Shown: piece by piece, positions 1-9,023 of the stretch
How positions within the stretch are numbered: the stretch's first letter is position 1
How the letters are laid out: each line of letters begins with the position of its first letter
DNA from: Leptospira mtsangambouensis
GTDB taxonomy: Bacteria; Spirochaetota; Leptospiria; Leptospirales; Leptospiraceae
NCBI RefSeq assembly: GCF_004770475.1
Contig: NZ_RQHK01000002.1
Location: 1,342,001-1,406,000, forward strand
Length of the DNA: 64,000 nucleotides
Direction: 5' to 3'
Made by a program: the position numbers and the translations under genes
Notes under the pieces: model-generated
Databases searched by the model: none
What the model saw: only the letters and a program-made list of their open reading frames with translations
Told to the model about the DNA's origin: nothing

Positions 1-1689
1 TTTCAAAAATAAATTTTTTGCCTTTTCTGCCGTATGAGCCCTAGTTCCGAGTAATTTAAGTACATCTTTACCCATTTGCACTGCGGTTTCCCTTGTTTCT
101 CGATAAATATAAGACACACCCATTTCCTTTAAATCATAGGCCTCTTCTCTATCTCCAGCCCTAGCAACGATTTTGATATTTGGGTAGTGTTGGCTTACAT
201 TACGAATGAGTTCTGCTTGTTTTTCTGGATTGTCCAATGCGGCCACAAGAATCTTTGTATGTTCTAAACCAGCTGATTCTAATAACTCCAATCTGGTGGC
301 ATCTCCAAAATAGACTTTAAATCCAAATCGACCAAGCATCTCCACTCTGTCGGCATCAAAATCTAAAATGGTAATGGGAACTCCATTGGATCTAAGAAAA
401 CGTCCTAACATATTTCCAAACCGACCAAACCCACAGATAATGACAGGGTTTTCTTGTTTATGAATGTCTTGTTCTGTTTGTTTTTTGGGAATTTTTGATT
501 CTAAAAATCCAAATATCGTTTTTTCATATAACAAAAGAAGTACGGGAGTGAGAGCCATACTCACCGCAACACAAGCAACTAAAATGACTATGGTTTGTTC
601 ATCCAAAATTCCAAGTCCTTCTGAATAACCAAACAAAACAAAAGAAAATTCACCCACTTGGGAGAGTGCCAAAGAAAAATAAAGATTTTGGTCTAATGGA
701 AGACGAAAAACAAATCCAAGAAAAAATAAAACCAGTGCTTTCAGAAAAATAATTCCAAAAACGATTCCAAGAACTTTCATAGGACTTTCCATCACAACAG
801 GAATTTCCATAGAAGCACCCACACTTAGAAAAAACAATCCAAGCAATAGTCCTTTGAATGGTTCAATATTACTTTCTAACTCATGACGAAATTCGCTACT
901 CGCAAGAACCACTCCACCAAGGAAAGTTCCGAGTGCCGCCGAAACGCCAATAGCCCCCATTAACAGAGAAATGGCGATTACGAGTAATAAGCTCGCACCA
1001 GTAAAAATTTCACGGCTTCCCGATTTTGCCAAAATTCGAAACACAGGTTTTAATAGATATTTACCAACCAAAATGATTCCAATCACGACAGATAGTACGA
1101 CCAAAGTTTTTGCATAACCTGGCAAATGTTCGATTAAGGAATGGTGTTGTGATGATGTAACCTCATTTGTCTCACTTAACATAGGAAAGATGGCAAGTAT
1201 CGGAATGACGGCCATATCTTGAAAAAGCAAAACAGAAAATGCAGCTTGGCCGGAAAGTGTTTTCATTAGGCCTTTTTCTTTCAAAGTTTGTAAAACAATG
1301 GCTGTTGAAGATAAAGACATGATAAGACCAAGGGCAAGCGAGGGTTTCCAGAAAAAACCAAATCCATAACAAAACATGGCAGTTAGGGCAGTTGTGATGA
1401 TGATTTGTAATCCACCAAGCCCAAGTAACCAAATTTTTAATTTCCAAAGAAGGTCTAATTCTAATTCCAAACCGATGGCAAAAAGCATCATCACCACACC
1501 AAATTCGGCAAAGTGCAACATGTCCTTACCTTCTGTCCCAACAAAACCAAAAACAAAAGGACCAATGACAATACCGGCAATTAAATAACCGAGTACAGAA
1601 CCAAGCCCAAGTCGATTGGCAATCGGAACCACAATGATGGCACTTGTCAGATAGATCAATGCTTGGATAAAAAAACTGACTTCATTCAT
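1..1689 (-). CDS. kefC: KefC/KefB-type monovalent cation:proton antiporter (CPA2), 3' end cut by window
   Basis: Inner-membrane potassium/proton antiporter of the CPA2 family. Reading the minus strand from ATG 1689 gives about 563 residues. The first ~390 form a run of hydrophobic helices, including the family-like stretches SLSSTAIVLQTL and GTFLGGVVLASSEFRHELE. After that comes a cytosolic TrkA-N (RCK) domain with the Rossmann motif CGFGRFGNMLGRF near residue 415. The frame stays open to base 1, so the C-terminus is missing. Its ATG lies inside the 3' end of the upstream oxidoreductase gene (8-base overlap), the typical kefF-kefC arrangement. In that family the oxidoreductase tunes a glutathione-adduct-gated K+ efflux that acidifies the cell during electrophile stress. 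Family assignment is firm; gating by glutathione is inferred. Confidence 0.9.
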   Translation of the reverse strand, partial: MNEVSFFIQALIYLTSAIIVVPIANRLGLGSVLGYLIAGIVIGPFVFGFVGTEGKDMLHFAEFGVVMMLFAIGLELELDLLWKLKIWLLGLGGLQIIITTALTAMFCYGFGFFWKPSLALGLIMSLSSTAIVLQTLKEKGLMKTLSGQAAFSVLLFQDMAVIPILAIFPMLSETNEVTSSQHHSLIEHLPGYAKTLVVLSVVIGIILVGKYLLKPVFRILAKSGSREIFTGASLLLVIAISLLMGAIGVSAALGTFLGGVVLASSEFRHELESNIEPFKGLLLGLFFLSVGASMEIPVVMESPMKVLGIVFGIIFLKALVLFFLGFVFRLPLDQNLYFSLALSQVGEFSFVLFGYSEGLGILDEQTIVILVACVAVSMALTPVLLLLYEKTIFGFLESKIPKKQTEQDIHKQENPVIICGFGRFGNMLGRFLRSNGVPITILDFDADRVEMLGRFGFKVYFGDATRLELLESAGLEHTKILVAALDNPEKQAELIRNVSQHYPNIKIVARAGDREEAYDLKEMGVSYIYRETRETAVQMGKDVLKLLGTRAHTAEKAKNLFLK

Positions 1690-2224
1690 TTGGTTCACCT
1701 AACAACTGATTAATGAACATGGAATAACGATTGGATTCTTTTTGAAGATCCAACTCAGTCAACTGAAAAGTTCCTTGGACTAAAAAAGGAGGCAAATAGT
1801 CCATTTGGCAAAGTTCTGCCGTACGACGAAAAGGCAAAAGGAATTCCTCCGTTTCGTAACCGTGGAATCCGTGTTTTGAATAAGCATCTTTAGAGCCACC
1901 AGTTGTGATGACTTGGATCCATTTTTTCCCAGACAAATGAGATCCATTGGTTCCGTATGCCCAACCATCCTCAAGGACCAGATCCATCCATAATTTCATC
2001 AAAGGTGGGCAACTGTACCAATACAAGGGATGTTGAAAAATGATGATTTGATGGTTTGCCATTAAATCTTGTTCCGCCTTTACGTTGATCGAAAAATTAG
2101 GATATTCTTCATATAAATCATGTAAGGTGATGTTTTCTGATACCGGCAATGAATCCAAAAGGAGTTGATTGGCCTTGGACTTCTCAAGAGTGGGATGGAC
2201 AAGCAAAATCAAAATTTTGGGCAT
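1682..2224 (-). CDS. kefF: KefF/KefG-like NAD(P)H quinone oxidoreductase (flavodoxin fold)
   Basis: Predicted cytosolic FMN-dependent NAD(P)H:quinone oxidoreductase, the usual regulatory partner of KefC/KefB. The start MPKILILLVHPTLEKSKANQ matches the flavodoxin-like first strand and FMN phosphate loop. The central stretch FQHPLYWYSCPPLMKLWMD, with WAYG following, is the diagnostic KefF/MdaB/YwrO signature. I chose ATG 2224, giving 180 residues, close to E. coli KefF at 176. A GTG five codons upstream is possible but has no ribosome-binding site either. The 3' end overlaps the antiporter start by 8 bases, so the two are cotranscribed and probably translationally coupled. Confidence 0.88.
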   Translation of the reverse strand: MPKILILLVHPTLEKSKANQLLLDSLPVSENITLHDLYEEYPNFSINVKAEQDLMANHQIIIFQHPLYWYSCPPLMKLWMDLVLEDGWAYGTNGSHLSGKKWIQVITTGGSKDAYSKHGFHGYETEEFLLPFRRTAELCQMDYLPPFLVQGTFQLTELDLQKESNRYSMFINQLLGEPNE

Positions 2225-2296
2225 ACGAGACAAATTCACAAAATGAAAGAATCGGTAAAACTTTAAAAATTTTACCGACAGTCTTTCGTTGTAAAT

Positions 2297-3589
2297 TTAT
2301 TCTATTTCTTCGTTATGGGTGAATAAGGCTCCCGATTCATAGAGGCGTTTGAATAAATCATTTGGGATTTTTGAACTTTGTACATCTGCAAATTCAGGCA
2401 AAAAACCTTTTACTAAATACAAGGGAATATTGGTTCCCCCTTTCAATGAAAGAGAACCACGTGGTTCACAATCAAAATAAGATTTTACCTCTTCATACAC
2501 TTGGAAAGAAATATTTAACTCGCCCACCACCCCAGAACTTTCCAAACGACTTGCCGTTTTGACGGTATCGCCCCAAACATCATAAACAAATTTATCTGTA
2601 CCCACGACACCGGCGACAAGAGGCCCCGAATGAATTCCCAAACGGATCTCCCAAAAATCTCTCCCCCTTAAAGACTGAACCTGTTTTTGTTCGGCCATAT
2701 AAGACTGAAATGATAAACCACATAATACGGAATCAACAGCATTGGTTCTATTTTGATTTGGAATTCCACCGACAGCCATATAACTGTCCCCTATACTTTT
2801 TATTTTTTCCAATCGATATTCTTTACAGAGACGATCAAACTCACGAAAGATTGTATCCAATTCGTAAACAAGTTCTTCTGCATTCATTTTCTCTGCAATT
2901 TTTGTGAACCCAGCCATATCACAAAAAAGTACAGAAGTAAATTCGTATAACCGAGGGATTACACGGCCTTCTTTTTTTAATTCAACGGCAATGGGTTCCG
3001 GTAATATATTTAGTAGTAATGTTTCCGACTTTTTCCTTTCCACATTTAGGTTTCGCCTCAGAATAAAAACCATGATCCCAATTAGAATTTGGATAAAAAT
3101 AAATTTACCACCCGCATCCAAATACAAATCAGAATCAGTTCCATAACTTGTTACCCATTCGTGGTGAAAAAACTCGACCAAATACAAAGTGACTGGCAAT
3201 AAAACGTAAATCGAAGAAACGACGAATACATTCTGATTTCTAATTAAAAAAAGTGCGATCACAAAGGCTGGTATTAGATAATAGTGATTCCCTCCCAAAG
3301 AACCGCCACTATACAACCACATTGCTGATAAATAAAAAAGAATTGTTAAATGAAAAGGCCAGTATAAAGAAAAATAAATACTCTTGACTCGGCTTAAATA
3401 GTACATGGCAAACATTAGGATCCCTGATCCAAAATTCAATGCCACAAGAACTAAAGAATTTTCTAAACGAACCACTCCCAAAACCACAACAAAATTAAGC
3501 ATCGCAGTAACTAAGGAAACTGTATTAAACAATCGATGTTCGAGAGAGTGTTTTCTAGGATCTCCGAGAAAGAAGTATATCCATTTCAT
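2297..3589 (-). CDS. membrane-anchored class III adenylate/guanylate cyclase
   Basis: A 430-residue protein with about six hydrophobic helices in residues 1-180 and a C-terminal class III cyclase domain at about 205-395. It would make cAMP or cGMP at the inner face of the membrane. Metal-binding aspartates are visible in FCDMAGFTK and SIGDSYMAVGG. The purine-selecting pair looks adenylate-type: Lys in EKIKSIGD and Asp in FVYDVWGD. One oddity is that the transition-state Asn, normally in WGDTVNxASR, reads Lys (WGDTVKTASRLES) while the Arg is kept, so activity may be reduced or differently organised. The N-terminal helices may be a sensor, but no known sensory motif is visible. It stands alone between kefF and a lipoprotein gene. 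Confidence 0.85.
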   Translation of the reverse strand: MKWIYFFLGDPRKHSLEHRLFNTVSLVTAMLNFVVVLGVVRLENSLVLVALNFGSGILMFAMYYLSRVKSIYFSLYWPFHLTILFYLSAMWLYSGGSLGGNHYYLIPAFVIALFLIRNQNVFVVSSIYVLLPVTLYLVEFFHHEWVTSYGTDSDLYLDAGGKFIFIQILIGIMVFILRRNLNVERKKSETLLLNILPEPIAVELKKEGRVIPRLYEFTSVLFCDMAGFTKIAEKMNAEELVYELDTIFREFDRLCKEYRLEKIKSIGDSYMAVGGIPNQNRTNAVDSVLCGLSFQSYMAEQKQVQSLRGRDFWEIRLGIHSGPLVAGVVGTDKFVYDVWGDTVKTASRLESSGVVGELNISFQVYEEVKSYFDCEPRGSLSLKGGTNIPLYLVKGFLPEFADVQSSKIPNDLFKRLYESGALFTHNEEIE

Positions 3590-3715
3590 TGTAATTGGTA
3601 AGTTTCACCCCTCCATTCCGAAGGGTTCAACCATTTTTCTAACAAAAGCTGGTGGGAAATCTAAATACCCATCTTGGAGACAAATCCCGAAACACAAAAC
3701 AATGGATATTGAATT

Positions 3716-4606
3716 TTAATATCCAAATACATTGACTGGTTCTAATTTACAAGCATCTGCTTGCAAACTCGCCGTTAGATTTGGATTTAACGTTGCTGCT
3801 TGGATGGCAGCATTTGGTTTATTACAATTACTAACTTCTTTTAAAATAGCAGCAAGATGATTAGAATATTGTAATTCAATGAGAGAAAAATTTGTAATTT
3901 CTTCTTTGCATTTTGCATAGGACTCTAACGTATAATAAGTATCATTATTGATTCCCGACAAAGATTCAAATAACATTGGCGAAGAAACTACTGACAACAT
4001 TGGTTCTAATAGAATATTACTAATTGATTCCACACTATATTGTTTGATCCGCATATATGCTGGAGTGGAACACTTTATCGCCAAACAAGTACCTGGACTG
4101 ACAGAGATAGTAGAGCCAACCATTAAACCAATGGATGCAACAGATAAATCGGTCGTTCCGCAAACGCTGTTAGTAGAATAATAACATGATGCGTTTGCAG
4201 ATGTATTTTCAGTTTTTAATATTCTAGAAACGAATATAGTATTTGTGGAAGATGGATTGGATCGGAAATAAAAAGTTCCAGAAGAAGGAACGCTTAAATC
4301 GATATAAGTCCCTACTTGGGGTAAACTAAAATTGGCTGTTGTCGTTGGACCAGAAAACCCTTGGACGGCGGTATTTTCCGTTGGGCAGGAATAACTAGAA
4401 GCGGATGGATTGGAAGCAGAACTTGAGATGGAACTCATTAACAAATTAGTTATAGAAAGAAAACTCAAACTACTTCGATGTTCTTCAATTTTCTTTTTGG
4501 CTTGTTCCCCTTTGATCCCAGTGGGAGAAAAAACATTAGCACAATTAAAAACAAAAAGTAAAACAAACGTAATCTTGAAAAATTGAAACATAAAACAATA
4601 TCGCAT
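3716..4606 (-). CDS. putative lipoprotein, function unknown
   Basis: The N-terminal hydrophobic segment ends in LLFVFNCAN, a lipobox of the relaxed spirochaete type with Cys as the predicted lipidated residue. The mature part is Ser/Thr/Asn rich and contains several cysteines (SYSCPTENTA, ASCYYSTNSVCGTTD, SPGTCLAIKCST). I recognise no enzymatic domain; the middle region with alternating polar residues suggests a beta-rich surface or periplasmic domain. Start uncertain: ATG 4606 (MRYCFMFQFF) and ATG 4591 are both usable and neither has a convincing ribosome-binding site. The upstream TTG would add a charged extension that suits a signal peptide less well. Confidence 0.6.
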   Translation of the reverse strand: MRYCFMFQFFKITFVLLFVFNCANVFSPTGIKGEQAKKKIEEHRSSLSFLSITNLLMSSISSSASNPSASSYSCPTENTAVQGFSGPTTTANFSLPQVGTYIDLSVPSSGTFYFRSNPSSTNTIFVSRILKTENTSANASCYYSTNSVCGTTDLSVASIGLMVGSTISVSPGTCLAIKCSTPAYMRIKQYSVESISNILLEPMLSVVSSPMLFESLSGINNDTYYTLESYAKCKEEITNFSLIELQYSNHLAAILKEVSNCNKPNAAIQAATLNPNLTASLQADACKLEPVNVFGY

Positions 4607-4790
4607 TACATCTGTTTTTTTGTCAATCTTCAATCGTTAGGTGGTGTGTCAAACATTAGAAACATTATATTTATATATTTCGATATTCTAAGTTAACGGA
4701 CACAAGTCCATTTGGTTAGGCAAATCCTTAAATCGAAGAAAAAACTCGATTTATCGTCCCATTTAGAATTTCAGATTTGTGTTTCGAAAC

Positions 4791-4828
4791 AAAAAAGCCC
4801 CTTCCCGAAGTGTCCTTCGAAAAGAGGC
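4791..4828 (-). terminator. rho-independent terminator after flaB
   Basis: On the minus strand the 14-base arms at 4828-4815 and 4810-4797 pair throughout, counting three G-U pairs, around a 4-base loop. Six T residues follow. It lies 35 bases beyond the stop of the flaB gene at 4863-5711. Confidence 0.85.
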
Positions 4829-4862
4829 AACCGTCTTAAGGCAACTCTTGCCTTACTACGAC

Positions 4863-5711
4863 TTAAGTGTTATTCAAAAGTCGTAATACAGAATTTGGCC
4901 GAAGACTGGCTTGCGCTAGCATTGCCGTACCGCTTTGCACGAGAATTTGTTTCGTCGTGAGCGCTACCATTTCTTCCGCCATATCTGCGTCCCTAATCCT
5001 TGATTCGGATGCTTGCATATTTTCGTATGCACCCATGAGGCCTTTTGCAGTACTTTCGAGCCTATTTTGATAAGCTCCCATATCTGCTCTCTGCTTCATG
5101 ATCTTGTTCAAGGCGAAGTCCGCTTTAGCAATCGCTTCGTCTGCTTTTCCAGGTGTAGAAAGAGCAATTTTATTTGCACCTTCTGACATCTTAAGAGCTT
5201 TCGAAGTCATAGTTCCAATGTAGAAACGCTCTCTTTGCTTTGCGTTTGCTCCCATGTGAAACCACATCGACGCCTTCGTTGACTTTCGAGCGAAGTCTCC
5301 TTCAAACAGTTTCATTTTATTGAACTCTGCTTGTGAAGCAATTCGATCGATCTCATCCACCAGCGCAGATACTTCTACCTGCACGAGCTGCCTGTCCTCC
5401 GGTGTGTAGATTCCGTTCGAAGTCTGGATCGCTAGGGTCCGGATTCGTTGGATGATTTCAGCCGACTGGTCGAGGAAACCCTCTGCAGTCTGGATGAAAC
5501 TAAGTCCATCTTCCGTATTCCTTTCGGCCTGACGTAAACCACGAATTTGTGTTCGTAGTTTTTCCGAAACAGCAAGACCAGAAGCATCATCACCGGCAAG
5601 GTTAATCCTTTGCCCAGTGGAGAGGTTCCTCATGGTCTTATCTACATCCCATTGTGTAAACTTGAGAGCACGATGTGATTGAATCGCACTCATGTTGTGA
5701 TTGATAATCAT
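4863..5711 (-). CDS. flaB: flagellin FlaB, periplasmic flagellar filament core protein
   Basis: Core subunit of the spirochaete periplasmic flagellar filament. The N-terminal D0/D1 signature is complete ([18 protein letters not shown], then [19 protein letters not shown]), as is the C-terminal one ([33 protein letters not shown]). At 282 residues there is no variable D2/D3 insert, as expected for FlaB. ATG 5711 is preceded by AAAGGAG at proper spacing. It lies downstream of a second, more canonical flaB, with 172 bases between them. It reads [12 protein letters not shown] where the neighbour has [12 protein letters not shown], and ends LRLLNNT rather than LSLLR, so the two are diverged paralogues. 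Leptospires usually have several FlaB copies. Confidence 0.97.
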   Translation of the reverse strand: MIINHNMSAIQSHRALKFTQWDVDKTMRNLSTGQRINLAGDDASGLAVSEKLRTQIRGLRQAERNTEDGLSFIQTAEGFLDQSAEIIQRIRTLAIQTSNGIYTPEDRQLVQVEVSALVDEIDRIASQAEFNKMKLFEGDFARKSTKASMWFHMGANAKQRERFYIGTMTSKALKMSEGANKIALSTPGKADEAIAKADFALNKIMKQRADMGAYQNRLESTAKGLMGAYENMQASESRIRDADMAEEMVALTTKQILVQSGTAMLAQASLRPNSVLRLLNNT

Positions 5712-5763
5712 TGGCCTACACTCCTTTGTGTATTACCAAGAACGATATATATTGCGTTCTTAG

Positions 5764-5782
5764 CCGGACAATCCCTGTCCGG
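5764..5782. other. 7-bp-arm hairpin in the leader between the two flaB genes
   Basis: CCGGACA and TGTCCGG flank a 5-base loop. It lies in the gap between the flaB genes, about 50 bases upstream of the flaB ATG at 5711. No T tract follows on either strand, so attenuation or mRNA end protection is more plausible than simple termination. A second 8-bp inverted repeat (CTTCGTTA/TAACGAAG) spans the stop codon of the upstream flaB near 5874-5895. Confidence 0.45.
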
Positions 5783-5883
5783 TGTCAAGGATGAGCTTTC
5801 ATTTTGCCACCTGGCAGGGGAAAGCCGGCTGATTATCTAAATACAACTCTTCAGTTACACAAACCACTCACTTCGTTAGGTTA

Positions 5884-6810
<927 letters not shown>

Positions 6811-6900
6811 CTATGGTGCCTAAAATCTCTATTTGTTCCCTTTGTATGTCGGTGATCGGATAGAAGAAATTAATTTAAAGAAACTTGGTAGTTTTCGGAG

Positions 6901-6930
6901 TTTATTGCGGTTTATTGCGGTTTATTGCGG
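6901..6930. repeat. three tandem copies of a 10-base unit (TTTATTGCGG) upstream of flaB
   Basis: Exact triple repeat in the 379-base gap 6730-7108, about 170 bases upstream of the flaB ATG on the minus strand. One helical turn per unit suggests a protein-binding array, but a slippage product is equally possible. I see no clear sigma-28-type promoter in this gap. Otherwise it holds only AT-rich sequence and a weak inverted repeat near 7005-7040. Confidence 0.6.
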
Positions 6931-7108
6931 TATTTTAACGACTTTAGCGTTTTATTTTTTTTAAAAAAAAGTTCTAATTTCCCCCATACGATGATCGGCA
7001 AATCCCCATTTTCCATAAGCAAATTTTGAAAAATGGGAAAACAAATAGGGATTATCCTAGTTTTTGAGGCGGAAGGGTTAAAAAGCGGAAACACCCAAAA
7101 CGAAAAAG

Positions 7109-7936
7109 TTAAGGGCGACTGGCTTCTGGAGATAAAGTTTCCCAGTGGTAAACAGGACTTGTTTCTCCGGAAAAGTGATGTTCGATTGTTTTTAAGTCTT
7201 TAAAGTTTTCAAATAAACTTGCATTTAACGCACGTATTGTGGACTCCATAGCAAGGATCCTACGTTTGTTCACAACCTCTTCTGATTCCTTAGGACCAGT
7301 TTCTGTTCCAGCAGAATAATAGGTAATGGTATCAACAGGAGCATTGGGGTTTTCATCTTCAGAATCGCCAGTTTCTTCCGATTTGGTGCGAGGAAGTCTA
7401 TATTTTTCCATCACATCTTGTAAAATTTCTACATTCCAATCGATCACAAGTTTTGAATTTTTTTCTAAAAACCAGGACTGCTTTAATGCAAATCGAATGT
7501 CCAAAAGTTTTTTAGGAGAAAAAAGTTTACCATCTTTAGCCAATGCTTCCACAGAATCAAAGTAAGGTGGTGATCCCACTTCACCTACAATTTGGTAAAT
7601 AAATGCTCCCGTTTCTTCCTGCTTTAAAACCTTTCTGTGGATGGGAATTTGTTCCCCTTCTCCATTCGAAATATAAATCACAATTGGTTCTCTATGATCA
7701 AAAGAAGGATAAGAATAGAGTTGGAAAGGAACCAGAAGTCTAAATGGGTTTTGTTCTGCTAAAATAAAAAAACTAAAAAAGATCAGTAAAGAAAACCAAG
7801 AGGCAAACAAAAAAATAAAATCACGAGTGAGCCTCGTTTCCCCCGTTCCGATTTTGTAAAACCGAATGATTAGGTCTTTTATGATTTCTTTTAGAGAACG
7901 AAGATATTCTTTAATCTTTTGAAGATGCGTATTCAT
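7109..7936 (-). CDS. conserved hypothetical membrane protein, amidase partner
   Basis: 275 residues. A short basic cytoplasmic segment is followed by one strong transmembrane helix (DFIFLFASWFSLLIFFSFFI, about residues 41-60). The remainder is a large soluble domain that should face the periplasm. It contains beta-like segments (EPIVIYISNGEGEQIPIHRKV) and a motif reminiscent of GerMN-type domains, though I cannot confirm that family. ATG 7936 is preceded by AAAGGAA and overlaps the amidase 3' end by 26 bases, so the two are coupled. A role in peptidoglycan remodelling is inferred from that coupling only. Confidence 0.7.
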   Translation of the reverse strand: MNTHLQKIKEYLRSLKEIIKDLIIRFYKIGTGETRLTRDFIFLFASWFSLLIFFSFFILAEQNPFRLLVPFQLYSYPSFDHREPIVIYISNGEGEQIPIHRKVLKQEETGAFIYQIVGEVGSPPYFDSVEALAKDGKLFSPKKLLDIRFALKQSWFLEKNSKLVIDWNVEILQDVMEKYRLPRTKSEETGDSEDENPNAPVDTITYYSAGTETGPKESEEVVNKRRILAMESTIRALNASLFENFKDLKTIEHHFSGETSPVYHWETLSPEASRP

Positions 7937-9023
7937 GGATTCCTTTGATGACACTGCGAGCAATTTTCTTTTGGTAGTTTTTGTCCCGCAAACGTTTGCT
8001 TTCCTCTGGGTTTGTCAGATACCCCATTTCCACAAGTACCGCAGGCATAAGGCTTCCTCGCAAGACGGAAAAATCTGCCTTTTTCACACCCCGAGAGGGA
8101 ATCTCAGGACTTAATGCCTTTTCATACTGCAGAGCCACAGAACTTGCCAATTTCTTAGACCGCCTTTGGGTGACACTGGACAACATCTGAGATTGGATCT
8201 GGGAGACAACCGGGTTCTTATGTTTTCCCACATACCGGTTTTCCAAAATGGCCGTTTCACGAGCGGCCTCCGTACTTGGACTTTGCGAAAGGTAATAGAC
8301 CTCAAAACCAGCAGCCTTATCCGAAAGCGAAGCATTACAATGGAAACTAATAAAAACCACATCCCTTGTGTCCTGCAAGATTTGGTTTGCCAATTTGGAC
8401 CTGTCTTCTAATTCCACAAAGGAATCATTTTTTCGAACCATCTGCACCCGAATTTCTGGGTAGTACTTCCGTAAGTACAAATAAGTGTAACGAGCCACAC
8501 CAAGACTTACATCCTTTTCATAGTATCCGGTTGGATCGGAAGTTCCTGGGTCCTTTCCTCCATGGCCCGCATCAATCACTATGGCTTTTACATTTAGGTT
8601 TCGTTTGGGAGTTGGTTCTTTGGGAATGAGAACCCAAAGTTCCGTTTCTTTGAATTGGTAACGAACATCATAAGAGATTAGATTGAGTAAAACTGCTTCC
8701 ACAAGATCCAAAGGAAGATACACATCTTCTTCTTTTTTTAAAATGGCTTTGGGGATTTTGTAAATTTTTCCATCCAGGGTATAAAAACTAGACCCTAGGC
8801 GGAATTGAAGATTCCCTTGGGGAGTGTAAATGGAACCAACTCTTGTGAACTTTTTTAGTTTGGTGGAAAGTTCGGGCAAAATCGATTTCAAATCAGAAAA
8901 TGCCACGTAGTTTCCTTTTCCGTAGAGCGGAAGTTTGGCGACTTCAGCAAATACGGAATTGGAAACAATACAGAAACAAAGTAGGACTAATCTTTTTTGA
9001 AGATAGAAAGAATTCGCTGCCAA
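7911..9023 (-). CDS. N-acetylmuramoyl-L-alanine amidase (Amidase_3), secreted
   Basis: Zn-dependent hydrolase that cleaves the bond between MurNAc and the stem peptide in peptidoglycan. A signal peptide (RLVLLCFCIVSNSVFA) ends near residue 26. Residues 30-135 are a beta-rich N-terminal domain. The Amidase_3 domain begins at VIDAGHGGKDPGTSD (near residue 150) and continues through a Glu after AILENR, FISFHCNASLSDKAAGFEVY and VLVEMGYLTNPEES. These hold the His/Glu/His zinc ligands and the catalytic Glu. Total length 370 is normal. The start is a TTG at 9023 overlapping the helicase gene by 37 bases; no good ATG exists, so the exact start is uncertain. Likely operon with the helicase upstream and the membrane protein downstream. 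Confidence 0.9.
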   Translation of the reverse strand: MAANSFYLQKRLVLLCFCIVSNSVFAEVAKLPLYGKGNYVAFSDLKSILPELSTKLKKFTRVGSIYTPQGNLQFRLGSSFYTLDGKIYKIPKAILKKEEDVYLPLDLVEAVLLNLISYDVRYQFKETELWVLIPKEPTPKRNLNVKAIVIDAGHGGKDPGTSDPTGYYEKDVSLGVARYTYLYLRKYYPEIRVQMVRKNDSFVELEDRSKLANQILQDTRDVVFISFHCNASLSDKAAGFEVYYLSQSPSTEAARETAILENRYVGKHKNPVVSQIQSQMLSSVTQRRSKKLASSVALQYEKALSPEIPSRGVKKADFSVLRGSLMPAVLVEMGYLTNPEESKRLRDKNYQKKIARSVIKGIHEYASSKD

